A program made the position numbers and the translations under genes. The notes under the pieces were generated by a model. The model was not told the DNA's origin, made no database searches, and was given only the letters and a program-made list of their open reading frames with translations. This document shows positions 1 to 7,456 of a DNA stretch of 25,152 nucleotides, piece by piece (within the stretch, counting starts at the first letter, position 1; the number at the start of each line of letters is the position of its first letter). This DNA is from an uncultured Elusimicrobium sp. (GTDB taxonomy: Bacteria; Elusimicrobiota; Elusimicrobia; Elusimicrobiales; Elusimicrobiaceae), in NCBI GenBank assembly GCA_902767385.1, contig CACXHA010000107.1:1-25152 (forward strand), given 5' to 3'.

Positions 1-267
1 CGTTGCGGGTGGATCGCCCAACAAGAACAAAAAATTATTCATAACCCCGCTCATTTGTCTTACTGTATCGTGACAGCGTTATTTATGTCTTTGATTTTAA
101 ATTTTGTGTTTATTTTATTTTTTAGCGGCATTGTCGGAATACCGCTAGCCAAATTTATCCCGCTGCTACCGGAAAAACTACACCTAGCCGGTAAGTTTTC
201 CTTCATGGCAGTACCCTGGATCGGTCTGGTTACGTTATTATCCACCTTCCGGCTCAAAGCGAGGTAA
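1..267 (+). CDS. C-terminal fragment of a Man-family PTS IIC membrane subunit (partial)
   Basis: The frame is open from the first base of the window to the stop at 265-267, so this is the 3' end (88 residues) of a gene that begins outside. A TTG at 55 is in frame, but nothing suggests it is the true start. The fragment is hydrophobic: one clear membrane segment lies at about residues 26-46 and a second at about 68-82, followed by a short basic tail. The call rests mainly on context. The next gene, two bases downstream, is a recognisable mannose-family IID, and IIC normally precedes IID. The fragment has no diagnostic motif of its own, so another polytopic membrane protein cannot be excluded. 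Confidence 0.55.
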   Translation, partial: RCGWIAQQEQKIIHNPAHLSYCIVTALFMSLILNFVFILFFSGIVGIPLAKFIPLLPEKLHLAGKFSFMAVPWIGLVTLLSTFRLKAR

Positions 268-269
268 TC

Positions 270-1097
270 ATGCTTACACGCCTATTACAATTTCGCTTAT
301 TTGTCCGCTCGTTTTTTATTCAAACGGGTTGGAATTTTGCCAAGTACCAAAACTTAGGTTTAGCCTTTGTGATGTACCCCTTTCTAAAAAAGTTATACCA
401 GCCGGACCCGGAAGCGTTGCCCTCTGTTTTGCAGCGTTACCTGGAAAATTTTAACACACAACCCATGATTGCTTCCTTCTGCATAGGGGCCCTGGCCAAA
501 CAAGAGGAACTGTTGGCGCAATCTAAAACGTTGGCCGTTTACCAACAACGCCTAAGTGAGTGGAACGGAATTAAACGCAGTTTATCTATCACTACAGCTT
601 CTATCGGGGACCGTTTGTTCTGGGGTGTTTTAAAACCTTTTACGCTTTTAATGGCTTTGTGTATTTGGCTACTGTTAGATATTAATTTCTTTGAATTAAA
701 CCTTTCCCCTCTTCTTTCCTACTGGGAAATTTGGAACGGATGTTTAATGGCTTTTATTGCATTTAACAGTATTGCGCTACTTGTAAAATGGAAAGGCATT
801 TCGCTAAGCTACCGCGCGGAAAATAACGGGTGTTTTGGCCTTACCCAGTTTGACTGGAACAAAACCATTTACAACATTAAACGTATGGGAATTGTATTTG
901 CTGCTATTTTGCTGCTTTGGGGCGTGTACTATTTTGTGCACAATATCCGAGAACCCTTTTCGTTGGCTTTTATTACCCGTTCGGTACTGGTGTTATTTTT
1001 CATTATTATTAGCTTAGTTACCCGCGGCTTACGTATTCCCAATATGTACTTGTATATTATTTCGTTGCTTACGTTTTGCGTGGCTTGTTTATTTTGA
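270..1097 (+). CDS. PTS mannose/fructose/sorbose-family IID subunit
   Basis: This is a 275-residue membrane component of a Man-type sugar phosphotransferase system; IID pairs with IIC to form the sugar channel. The N-terminal half matches the family: RSFFIQTGWNF near residue 13, a YPFLKKLY stretch, and the hallmark FNTQP at residues 61-65. A GDRLFWG sequence stands where the family usually has GDPIFWG. Four or five membrane segments follow in the C-terminal half. The ATG is preceded by GAGG (262-265) at the end of the upstream gene, with a two-base gap, so the two genes are co-transcribed and probably translationally coupled. IIA and IIB are not in the window and are expected upstream. Substrate cannot be read from the sequence. 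Confidence 0.88.
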   Translation: MLTRLLQFRLFVRSFFIQTGWNFAKYQNLGLAFVMYPFLKKLYQPDPEALPSVLQRYLENFNTQPMIASFCIGALAKQEELLAQSKTLAVYQQRLSEWNGIKRSLSITTASIGDRLFWGVLKPFTLLMALCIWLLLDINFFELNLSPLLSYWEIWNGCLMAFIAFNSIALLVKWKGISLSYRAENNGCFGLTQFDWNKTIYNIKRMGIVFAAILLLWGVYYFVHNIREPFSLAFITRSVLVLFFIIISLVTRGLRIPNMYLYIISLLTFCVACLF

Positions 1098-1099
1098 TT

Positions 1100-1369
1100 A
1101 TGATACAGAAAGAACTAAAAATTATCAATCGCCTAGGTTTACATGCCCGCCCCGCCGCTTTAATTGCTCAAACGGCCGCCGGGTTTACCAGCGAAATTGA
1201 ACTCACTAAAGATAATGTTACCATCAATGCTAAAAGCATTATGGGGGTCATGATGTTGGCCGCAGAATTTGGCTCGAGTATCCGTATCACAACTAACGGC
1301 AGCGACGAAGTCCAAGCCGCCGAAGCATTGGAAAAATTATTTAGTGATAAATTTAATGAGGAATTTTAA
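1100..1369 (+). CDS. ptsH: Phosphocarrier protein HPr
   Basis: HPr carries phosphate from Enzyme I to the PTS IIA domain. The 89-residue length is normal. RLGLHARPA holds the phosphorylatable His15, and KSIMGVM places Ser46 at the position that HPr kinase/phosphorylase modifies in Firmicutes and many Gram-negative bacteria. The regulatory serine is therefore intact, although no hprK lies in the window. I chose the ATG at 1100, two bases after the IID stop. An in-frame ATG at 1076 lies inside IID and would add eight hydrophobic residues foreign to HPr. No strong ribosome site precedes 1100, so coupling to IID translation is likely. Confidence 0.95.
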   Translation: MIQKELKIINRLGLHARPAALIAQTAAGFTSEIELTKDNVTINAKSIMGVMMLAAEFGSSIRITTNGSDEVQAAEALEKLFSDKFNEEF

Positions 1370-1378
1370 GGTAATTAT

Positions 1379-3118
1379 ATGCTCGTATTAAAAGGAATCC
1401 CCGCCAGTCCAGGTATTGCAATCGGTAAAGCTGTTTTATTGCCGGGGCAAACGCTTACGGTATCTAAGCATTATATTGCCTTAGAGGCCGTTGACCGGGA
1501 ATTAGCCAAATTGGAGCATGCTTTACAAAAAACGTTACAAGAATTGGACGAAAGTGCCGTCAAAGTACGCGAAACTTTAGGCCCGGAATATGCCAGCTTA
1601 ATGGACACCCATAAACTGATCTTGCAAGACCCGGCTTTGAAAGGAACCGTCATACAAAAAATCAAACAAGATTTTCTAACGGCCCACTCCGCTATCTCTT
1701 TAGCCGTACAGGAACTTGCCGCTAACTTTGATAAAATTGAAGATCCTTTTTTTAAGGAGCGCCGTAACGATATTTACGACGCCGGCAAACGTTTGTTAGC
1801 CAATCTAGAAGGCAATAAAAAAGACTTTTTGGCTTCCATTAAAAAACCTTCTTTATTAGTAGCGCATGATTTATTTCCGTCGGATACCATTGCCCTACCG
1901 GAAAACCAAATTTTAGGTTTTTGTACCGACATCGGCGGCAAAACCAGCCACACCGCGCTACTAGCACAAAGTTTAAATATCCCGGCCGTCGTGGGGTTGT
2001 CCACCGCTTCTAAAGACGTAGCCAACGGAGACACTTTAATCATCGACGGCGAAAACGGTCTCTTAGTGATTAATCCGGACCGTTACACTCTGGCTAATTA
2101 CCGCCAAATCAAGCGCGAACTTAAAAAAACAGAATCGCTGCTAAAAACCATTAACCATTTACCGGTAGTCACTCAGGACGGTCGGCGCGTACATCTGTAT
2201 GTAAATTATGATCCCCGTACAGACAATAAATTCAATAAAACGCTGATTACTGACGGTCTGGGGCTCTTACGTACGGAATTTTTGTTTATGAATACGCCGG
2301 TCCCCCCCTCGGAAGAGGCACAATACAAAATTTACCTGGCCGTAGCCAAACGCTTTGATATGCGCCCGGCAACGATTCGCCTGGCCGACCTGGGTGCCGA
2401 TAAAATGCCCGATTTCCCGCTAGACGAGTTAGATGATGATGACAATCCGTTTATGGGTTGCCGCGGGGTACGCCTTTTATTAAAAAACCCGGATTTATTA
2501 CACACGCAACTACGTGCCATTGTGCACACTGCCTGTGAAGTACCAGCCCAAATAAAAATAATGATTCCCATGGTCTCTTCCGTAGAAGAAGTGCGCCATG
2601 TACGGGCTGCCTTCAATAAAACCCTGGAAGAATTTGCCAAAACTGGTAAGAAACCTCTAAATAAAATCGCCTTAGGCGCCATGATTGAGGTGCCTGCCGC
2701 GGCAATTGCATTGGACGGCATGATTAATGAGCTGGATTTTATTTCTATCGGCACGAACGATTTGATCCAATATTTGGTAGCGGTGGACCGTGTTAACCCC
2801 GAAGTGGCCCACATGTACGATCCCTGCCACCCGGCTGTAGGACGGACAATCCACAGTATTATTCAAACAGCTCATAAGCGCAATAAATTTGTTTCTATCT
2901 GCGGGGAAATCGCTTCCGATTCCAAAATGTTGCCGCTGCTTTTGGGGTGGCAAGTGGACGGTCTTTCCGTCACTCCGCGCATGTATTTGCGTGTCAAAAA
3001 CAATATCCGCAATTCCAATTTTGAACATTGTTGCGATTTAGCACAAGCCGCCTTGCTTATGGGTAGCTCGGCCGAAATTCGCGCGCTGGTGGAAGATAAT
3101 AACCATGAAAATTCGTAA
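1379..3118 (+). CDS. ptsI: PTS Enzyme I (phosphoenolpyruvate-protein phosphotransferase)
   Basis: Enzyme I takes phosphate from phosphoenolpyruvate and passes it to HPr in the cytoplasm. The 579 residues match the usual length of about 570-580. In order: an N-terminal helical HPr-binding region, the swivelling phosphohistidine domain with GGKTSH (His191 as the phospho-acceptor), and the C-terminal PEP-binding barrel with GLLRTEFLF (about 294-303), EVPAAA (437-442), ISIGTNDLIQY (456-466) and the catalytic CGE (Cys508). The barrel motif reads RLADLGADK where many enzymes have TxDIGGDK, a mild divergence. AAGG at 1368-1371 serves as the ribosome site. It follows ptsH directly, and its 3' end overlaps lepA by 14 bp. 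Confidence 0.97.
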   Translation: MLVLKGIPASPGIAIGKAVLLPGQTLTVSKHYIALEAVDRELAKLEHALQKTLQELDESAVKVRETLGPEYASLMDTHKLILQDPALKGTVIQKIKQDFLTAHSAISLAVQELAANFDKIEDPFFKERRNDIYDAGKRLLANLEGNKKDFLASIKKPSLLVAHDLFPSDTIALPENQILGFCTDIGGKTSHTALLAQSLNIPAVVGLSTASKDVANGDTLIIDGENGLLVINPDRYTLANYRQIKRELKKTESLLKTINHLPVVTQDGRRVHLYVNYDPRTDNKFNKTLITDGLGLLRTEFLFMNTPVPPSEEAQYKIYLAVAKRFDMRPATIRLADLGADKMPDFPLDELDDDDNPFMGCRGVRLLLKNPDLLHTQLRAIVHTACEVPAQIKIMIPMVSSVEEVRHVRAAFNKTLEEFAKTGKKPLNKIALGAMIEVPAAAIALDGMINELDFISIGTNDLIQYLVAVDRVNPEVAHMYDPCHPAVGRTIHSIIQTAHKRNKFVSICGEIASDSKMLPLLLGWQVDGLSVTPRMYLRVKNNIRNSNFEHCCDLAQAALLMGSSAEIRALVEDNNHENS

Positions 3119-4934
3119 TTTTTCCATTGTAGCCCATATAGATCATGGCAAAACCACGCTTTCGGACCGTATTTTAGAAGATACGGGCACCGTTCCCAAG
3201 CGCAAAATGCAGGCCCAACTGTTAGACGGTATGGACCTGGAGCGCGAGCGTGGCATTACTATCAAAGCCAAAGCCGTACGCATTAAATACAAAGACTACA
3301 TTTTAAATCTCATTGATACTCCCGGACACGTGGATTTTTCGTATGAAGTGGCACGCTCGTTGCGGGCGTGCGAAGGGGTTTTGCTTTTAGTAGACGCTTC
3401 CCAAGGGGTAGAAGCGCAAACGGTGGCTCATGCGCATTTGGCACAAAGTTTGGGCCTTAAAATTATCCCAGTTATGAATAAAGTGGACCTTTCCCAATCT
3501 GATGCGGACGCTTCGGAAGAACAGTTGTGGGATATTTTAAAAGAACCCATTGAGGCCGAGCGCGTAAGCGCCAAAACCGGCGTGGGCATTGAGCACTTGC
3601 TGGACCGTATCATTACTGATATTCCCGCCCCGTCCGGTAAAGCAGACAAACCCCTGCGCGCACTTATTTTTGATTCTTATTATGATCCGTTCCGCGGTGT
3701 AATTATGTATATCCGCCTGGTAGACGGAAGTTTAAAACCGGGGCAAAACGTACAGTTTATGTCTTCGGGCGCCACTTACAAGGCCGAAGAAATCGGTTTT
3801 ATGACTCCCAAGCAACTGCACAAATGCGACGTGCTATCCGCCGGTGAGGTAGGTTATTTGGCCGCCGGAATTAAAGATATTCACCAAGTAAAAGTAGGAG
3901 ACACAATTACTCTGGCCGAAAACCCAGCCGCAGAACCACTCCCCGGTTACGAAGATGCCAAACCGGTGGTATTTGCCAGTATTTTCCCGGTAGAAACAAC
4001 CGATTTTCCACTGCTACGCAAAGCCCTCGAAAAACTCCATTTATCAGACAGTTCCTTTCAATACCAAAGCGAAACTTCCAAAGCGCTCGGGTTTGGTTTT
4101 CGGCTGGGTTTTATGGGGATTTTGCATATTGAAATCGTCAAAGAACGTTTGGAACGTGAGTTTAATTTATCTTTAATTGCCACCTCACCAAACGTAGTTT
4201 ATCACGTAAAATTTACACCGCGCAAAACACACTCACAAGAGCTAGCCGCTTTGCCGGAAGCCCCTGACGACCCAGGGTATAAAATTATTGATAACCCGGC
4301 CAACTTCCCGCCATACGGAGACATTTTAGATATTAAAGAGCCCGTCATTCACATCACTATTGTAACGCCGGTTGAATTTATGGACGGAGTCATGACCCTT
4401 TTAAAAGAAAAACGCGGTACATTTATGAGCATGGACCACCTGTCCAATCAACGCGTCATTATTAAGTACGAAATGCCCATGGGTGAAATGGTCATTGATT
4501 TTTACAACAAATTAAAATCGGTTTCCAAAGGGTATGCTTCATTTGATTACGAAGTAGCTGGTTTTAGAAGTTCAAACGTGGTTCTTATGGAAATTTTACT
4601 GCATGGCACGCCTGTTGATGCCCTTTCTACCGTGGTACATAAAGAAAAAGCACAAACCATCGGCCGCGCCCTGTGCGCCAAATTAAAAGAGCTCATTGGC
4701 CGCCAACAATTTGAAGTAGCCGTACAAGCCGCCATTAACGGAAAAATTATTGCGCGCGAAACAATCCCCGCCTACCGCAAAGATGTCATTGCCAAATGTT
4801 ATGGGGGCGATATTACGCGCAAACGCAAACTGCTTGAAAAACAAAAAGAAGGTAAAAAACGTATGAAATCTATCGGCAGTTTGAATATTCCGCAAGAAGC
4901 GTTTGTAGCTATGCTCAAAATTGATGAGGAGTAA
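3105..4934 (+). CDS. lepA: Elongation factor 4 (LepA), ribosomal back-translocase GTPase
   Basis: LepA/EF4 is a translational GTPase that acts on stalled or mistranslocated ribosomes. The 609 residues give the full family length. Visible GTPase motifs are AHIDHGKTT (G1, about residues 10-18), RGITIKA (switch I), DTPGHVDF (G3) and NKVDL (G4). The protein ends with the LepA-specific lysine-rich C-terminus, including KQKEGKKRMK and PQEAFVAML. The ATG at 3105 lies 14 bp inside ptsI in another frame, so translation is presumably coupled to ptsI. FolD begins two bases after the stop. No key residue appears to be missing. Confidence 0.97.
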   Translation: MKIRNFSIVAHIDHGKTTLSDRILEDTGTVPKRKMQAQLLDGMDLERERGITIKAKAVRIKYKDYILNLIDTPGHVDFSYEVARSLRACEGVLLLVDASQGVEAQTVAHAHLAQSLGLKIIPVMNKVDLSQSDADASEEQLWDILKEPIEAERVSAKTGVGIEHLLDRIITDIPAPSGKADKPLRALIFDSYYDPFRGVIMYIRLVDGSLKPGQNVQFMSSGATYKAEEIGFMTPKQLHKCDVLSAGEVGYLAAGIKDIHQVKVGDTITLAENPAAEPLPGYEDAKPVVFASIFPVETTDFPLLRKALEKLHLSDSSFQYQSETSKALGFGFRLGFMGILHIEIVKERLEREFNLSLIATSPNVVYHVKFTPRKTHSQELAALPEAPDDPGYKIIDNPANFPPYGDILDIKEPVIHITIVTPVEFMDGVMTLLKEKRGTFMSMDHLSNQRVIIKYEMPMGEMVIDFYNKLKSVSKGYASFDYEVAGFRSSNVVLMEILLHGTPVDALSTVVHKEKAQTIGRALCAKLKELIGRQQFEVAVQAAINGKIIARETIPAYRKDVIAKCYGGDITRKRKLLEKQKEGKKRMKSIGSLNIPQEAFVAMLKIDEE

Positions 4935-4936
4935 TT

Positions 4937-5797
4937 ATGATTTTAGAAGGACGTACGCTTGCTAACCAAATTAAAGCCCCGCTAGCTAAGCGGGCGGAAG
5001 CTGTTTATCAAAAAACAGGAGAACCCATCACGCTATGCGCCATTGGTTCTACCGATGATTACGGCGCCTATATGTACTTGAAAAAAGAAGTGGCAGCGGC
5101 GGAAAAAATTGGTCTTAAAACGCACGTACACGAAGTAAACAATCAAACCTCCGCCCAAGAATTTGTGGAACTTGTTAAAAAACTTTCCCGGCAAGAAACG
5201 CCGGATGCTATTTTAATTCCGCGCCCGTTACCTCCTCATTTAGCCGCTACCCGTTACGCGCAATATTTAGCACCCCAAAAAGATGTGGACGGAATGTCCA
5301 ACGTCAACATGGGCAACTTATTTTTGTGCAAAACTTGGGCCGAAATAGAAACCTTGCCAGGCTTTGTACCCTGTACAGCCCTGGCAGTTATCAAACTGTT
5401 AGAATTTCACCATATTAGTTTGGCCGGCAAAGAAGTTGCTGTTGTTGGGCGCTCTTCTACAGTAGGACGCCCATTGGCACATCTATTAACTTGCAAAAAT
5501 GCAACGGTTAAAATTTGCCACCGCCAGACTGACTTGCCGCGTGCTGTCAAAGATGCCGACATCGTCTGCTCGGCTGCCGGAACTCCCGGTCTGTTAAATG
5601 CAACTTGGCTAAAACCCGGTAGCACCGTTATAGACATCTCCACCAATTGGCATAATAACCAGTTAATCGGGGATGCGAACCCCTCTGCCCTGGACGGACG
5701 CGGAATTAACTACTCCCCGGTTCCCGGTGGGGTAGGCCCAGTAACGCTTGCGGTGTTGCTAGAAAATATGGTACTTTCAAAAGAGAGGAACTTATGA
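4937..5797 (+). CDS. folD: FolD-like methylenetetrahydrofolate dehydrogenase/cyclohydrolase, divergent active site
   Basis: FolD interconverts methylene-, methenyl- and formyl-tetrahydrofolate. The 286 residues are normal. The family backbone is clear: Y45-xxx-K49 with the catalytic lysine position, DVDG at 117-120, the nucleotide-binding VVGRSSTVGRPLAHLL near 169-184, and SPVPGGVGPVT at 260-270. Several usually conserved positions differ. The QLPLP motif reads PRPLP (residues 95-99), so the glutamine that normally partners the lysine is absent. PCTP reads PCTA, and VIDVG reads VIDIS. A strong GAGGAG at 4926-4931 precedes the ATG. It overlaps the next gene by 4 bp (ATGA). Alternatives are a dehydrogenase-only enzyme or a divergent lineage-specific FolD. 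Confidence 0.87.
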   Translation: MILEGRTLANQIKAPLAKRAEAVYQKTGEPITLCAIGSTDDYGAYMYLKKEVAAAEKIGLKTHVHEVNNQTSAQEFVELVKKLSRQETPDAILIPRPLPPHLAATRYAQYLAPQKDVDGMSNVNMGNLFLCKTWAEIETLPGFVPCTALAVIKLLEFHHISLAGKEVAVVGRSSTVGRPLAHLLTCKNATVKICHRQTDLPRAVKDADIVCSAAGTPGLLNATWLKPGSTVIDISTNWHNNQLIGDANPSALDGRGINYSPVPGGVGPVTLAVLLENMVLSKERNL

Positions 5798-6204
5798 AAA
5801 AATTGGTATTCTTATTTGTGTTTATAGCTGCGGTTAGTTTTTTGGCAGCGTGTAAATCTAACGATAACCGTCAAATTGGTGGCGAGCGCTACGCCAAAAA
5901 AATCTACTTAACCAAAGAAGATTACCTGGAAGATTTAAAACAAACAGCTCAACGCCGCGAGTTGCAACCCAATAAAGAATCGGAATATATTTTTAATGTA
6001 GTTCCGGAAACAGAAAAAGATACGGAAGTGTACTTTTTTGATAAACGCCAAAACCCCAAAGTACCTGGCGAATATTCTGCCCAGGAATACAAAAGCGAAA
6101 AGCGACTTTGGAAAAAACCCAAGCGCTACACGCCGGAACAATATTATGGAATGCAAGATAACAGCAATACTAATTCCAATACTGAAGAAGACTATTACCA
6201 ATAA
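5794..6204 (+). CDS. Small lipoprotein of unknown function
   Basis: This 136-residue protein begins with a lipoprotein signal: MKK, a hydrophobic stretch, then FLAAC with the lipidated cysteine at residue 20. The mature part is very hydrophilic, rich in Lys, Glu, Tyr, Asn and Gln, with no recognisable domain. The C-terminal end is low in complexity (NSNTNSNTEEDYYQ). AGAGG at 5784-5788 serves as the ribosome site, and the gene overlaps folD by 4 bp. It is the last gene of the operon, before the hairpin at 6211-6227. Function unknown. An envelope-anchored accessory protein is all that can be inferred. Confidence 0.8.
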   Translation: MKKLVFLFVFIAAVSFLAACKSNDNRQIGGERYAKKIYLTKEDYLEDLKQTAQRRELQPNKESEYIFNVVPETEKDTEVYFFDKRQNPKVPGEYSAQEYKSEKRLWKKPKRYTPEQYYGMQDNSNTNSNTEEDYYQ

Positions 6205-6210
6205 TCAAAC

Positions 6211-6227
6211 CCCCCGCCTAGCGGGGG
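6211..6227. terminator. GC-rich hairpin between convergent genes
   Basis: CCCCCGC (6211-6217), a three-base loop CTA, then GCGGGGG (6221-6227) make a perfect 7-bp stem. It lies 6 bases after the lipoprotein stop and 4 bases before the end of the convergent phosphodiesterase gene. The T-run after the stem is short on both strands, so efficiency is uncertain, but the position fits a shared bidirectional terminator. Confidence 0.72.
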
Positions 6228-6231
6228 ATTT

Positions 6232-6921
6232 TCATACTAAAAAATCAGCAATTTTATCTGTAAAAATACCATCGGCCCCTTGTGTTGCCAACCGGGAGGC
6301 CAGTTCTTTATCATTCACCGTATAACAATATACTTTAAGACCGTTTTTATGACAAATTTGTGCCATTTGCTGTGTAAAACGCGTATAGTTGGTGTGTACG
6401 CTTTCCGCCCGCACGTTTAGCGCATCCTGCACGTTAAAACAACGCGTAAGTTGCCCGATACGCACCTGGGGCGCAAGCGCGCGCAAGCGTTGCAACGTAG
6501 AATAATCAAAACTGGAAAATAAAATTCTAGGCAATAGTTTTATGGGAAGTTTTTCTAAAAGAATTTTTTCCAAACCAGGATAATAATTGTCATCATTTTT
6601 AAGCTCTATGTTTAAAAGAACTAACCCAGGCGTAATTAACGATAAAATCTCTTCTAACAAAGGCACATAAACGGCTTGTGATGTAAACTGATTTTGGAGC
6701 GGATACTTTTTTAAATCTGCTGCCGTTAAATCTTTTAATTGTACATCCACACCCGCCGTACTAAGTAGCGAATAATCGTGATGAATTGCCAATGCCCCGT
6801 CTTTTAACAAATGCACATCCAGCTCAAAATAACGCGCCCCTTGTGCATGCGCCAAGGCAAATGCTTCTGGTGTATTTTGAACACGTTGTGTATTCGCTCC
6901 GCGGTGTGAAAAATAAATCAT
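6232..6921 (-). CDS. Glycerophosphodiester phosphodiesterase
   Basis: This 229-residue GDPD-family enzyme should hydrolyse glycerophosphodiesters to sn-glycerol 3-phosphate and an alcohol. Family motifs are HRG (residues 6-8), NTPEAF (16-21), ELD (33-35, metal-binding Glu and Asp) and HHD (47-49). The C-terminal GLKVYCYTVND and GADGIFTDK complete the TIM barrel. No signal peptide remains with the chosen start, so a cytoplasmic enzyme is expected. I took the ATG at 6921. A longer frame from 6978 would run through the upstream terminator hairpin and put that palindrome into protein. No Shine-Dalgarno precedes 6921; the promoter geometry suggests a leaderless mRNA. Confidence 0.9.
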   Translation of the reverse strand: MIYFSHRGANTQRVQNTPEAFALAHAQGARYFELDVHLLKDGALAIHHDYSLLSTAGVDVQLKDLTAADLKKYPLQNQFTSQAVYVPLLEEILSLITPGLVLLNIELKNDDNYYPGLEKILLEKLPIKLLPRILFSSFDYSTLQRLRALAPQVRIGQLTRCFNVQDALNVRAESVHTNYTRFTQQMAQICHKNGLKVYCYTVNDKELASRLATQGADGIFTDKIADFLV

Positions 6922-6927
6922 ATTTAT

Positions 6928-6956
6928 AGTGTAAAAAAATAACAAGATAAACGCAA
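6928..6956 (-). promoter_or_regulatory. Promoter of the GDPD gene, leaderless geometry
   Basis: Read on the minus strand, TTGCGT (6951-6956), a 17-bp spacer, then TACACT (6928-6933) resemble a sigma70-type promoter. Only six bases (ATAAAT) separate the -10 box from the ATG at 6921. Initiation would therefore fall at or next to the start codon. The -35 box touches the base of the terminator hairpin at 6955-6980. Confidence 0.5.
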
Positions 6957-6980
6957 ATGGCCCCCAAACGGGGGCCATTT
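6955..6980 (-). terminator. Terminator at the end of the secA-mscL operon
   Basis: AAATGGCCCCC (6955-6965), loop AAAC, then GGGGGCCATTT (6970-6980) form a perfect 11-bp stem just after the mscL stop codon. On the minus strand the 3' side ends in TTTGCGTTT, a modest T-tract. It separates the long minus-strand operon from the phosphodiesterase gene. Confidence 0.75.
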
Positions 6981-6994
6981 CAAATTAAAACAAC

Positions 6995-7456
6995 TTATTT
7001 AATTTCGCTCGTGCAGTGCGGGCAGCGAGTAGCTTCTAAAGCAATTTCGCTGCAGCAGAACGGGCACTTTTTAGTCGTCGGGGCAGCGGCAGGAGCCGGG
7101 GCCGGTTTATTGAGTTTATTGATGGCTTTAATCAAAAGGAACACACAAAACGCCACAATTAAAAAGCTAATAATAGCGTTTAAAAATAAACCCAAGTTAA
7201 GCGTGGTAGCCCCCGCTTCTTGCGCGGCCGCGATAGTAGTAAAACTGCGCACGCCGTCAGCACCGGGTTTTAACACAACAAACCAGTTGGAAAAATCTAC
7301 TTTGCCCAACAAAAGACCCAATGGCGGCATGAGCACATCAGCAACCATAGAGTTTACGATTTTGGTAAACGCGGCCCCGATGATAATACCAACTGCCATA
7401 TCAATTACATTGCCGCGCATGACAAACTGCTTGAATTCATTAGCGATACTTTTCAT
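6995..7456 (-). CDS. mscL: Large-conductance mechanosensitive channel with C-terminal zinc ribbon
   Basis: MscL forms a pentameric inner-membrane pore that opens under high membrane tension to release solutes during osmotic downshock. The N-terminus FKQFVMRGNVIDMAVGIIIGAAF is typical, with the first membrane helix at about residues 15-40 and the second at about 86-110. The protein has 153 residues against about 130-140 for the plain family. The extra part is an Ala/Pro linker (118-127), then CPFC (131-134) and CPHC (145-148), a four-cysteine zinc-ribbon pattern replacing the usual cytoplasmic helix bundle. AAGGAG lies a few bases before the ATG, inside the end of the cofE-like gene. It is the last gene of the operon. 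Confidence 0.94.
   Translation of the reverse strand: MKSIANEFKQFVMRGNVIDMAVGIIIGAAFTKIVNSMVADVLMPPLGLLLGKVDFSNWFVVLKPGADGVRSFTTIAAAQEAGATTLNLGLFLNAIISFLIVAFCVFLLIKAINKLNKPAPAPAAAPTTKKCPFCCSEIALEATRCPHCTSEIK

Noticed and set aside
6922..6978. N-terminal extension of the GDPD gene to 6978
   Set aside because: The extra residues are encoded by the terminator hairpin of the upstream operon and the promoter; the family motif HRG follows directly after the ATG at 6921.
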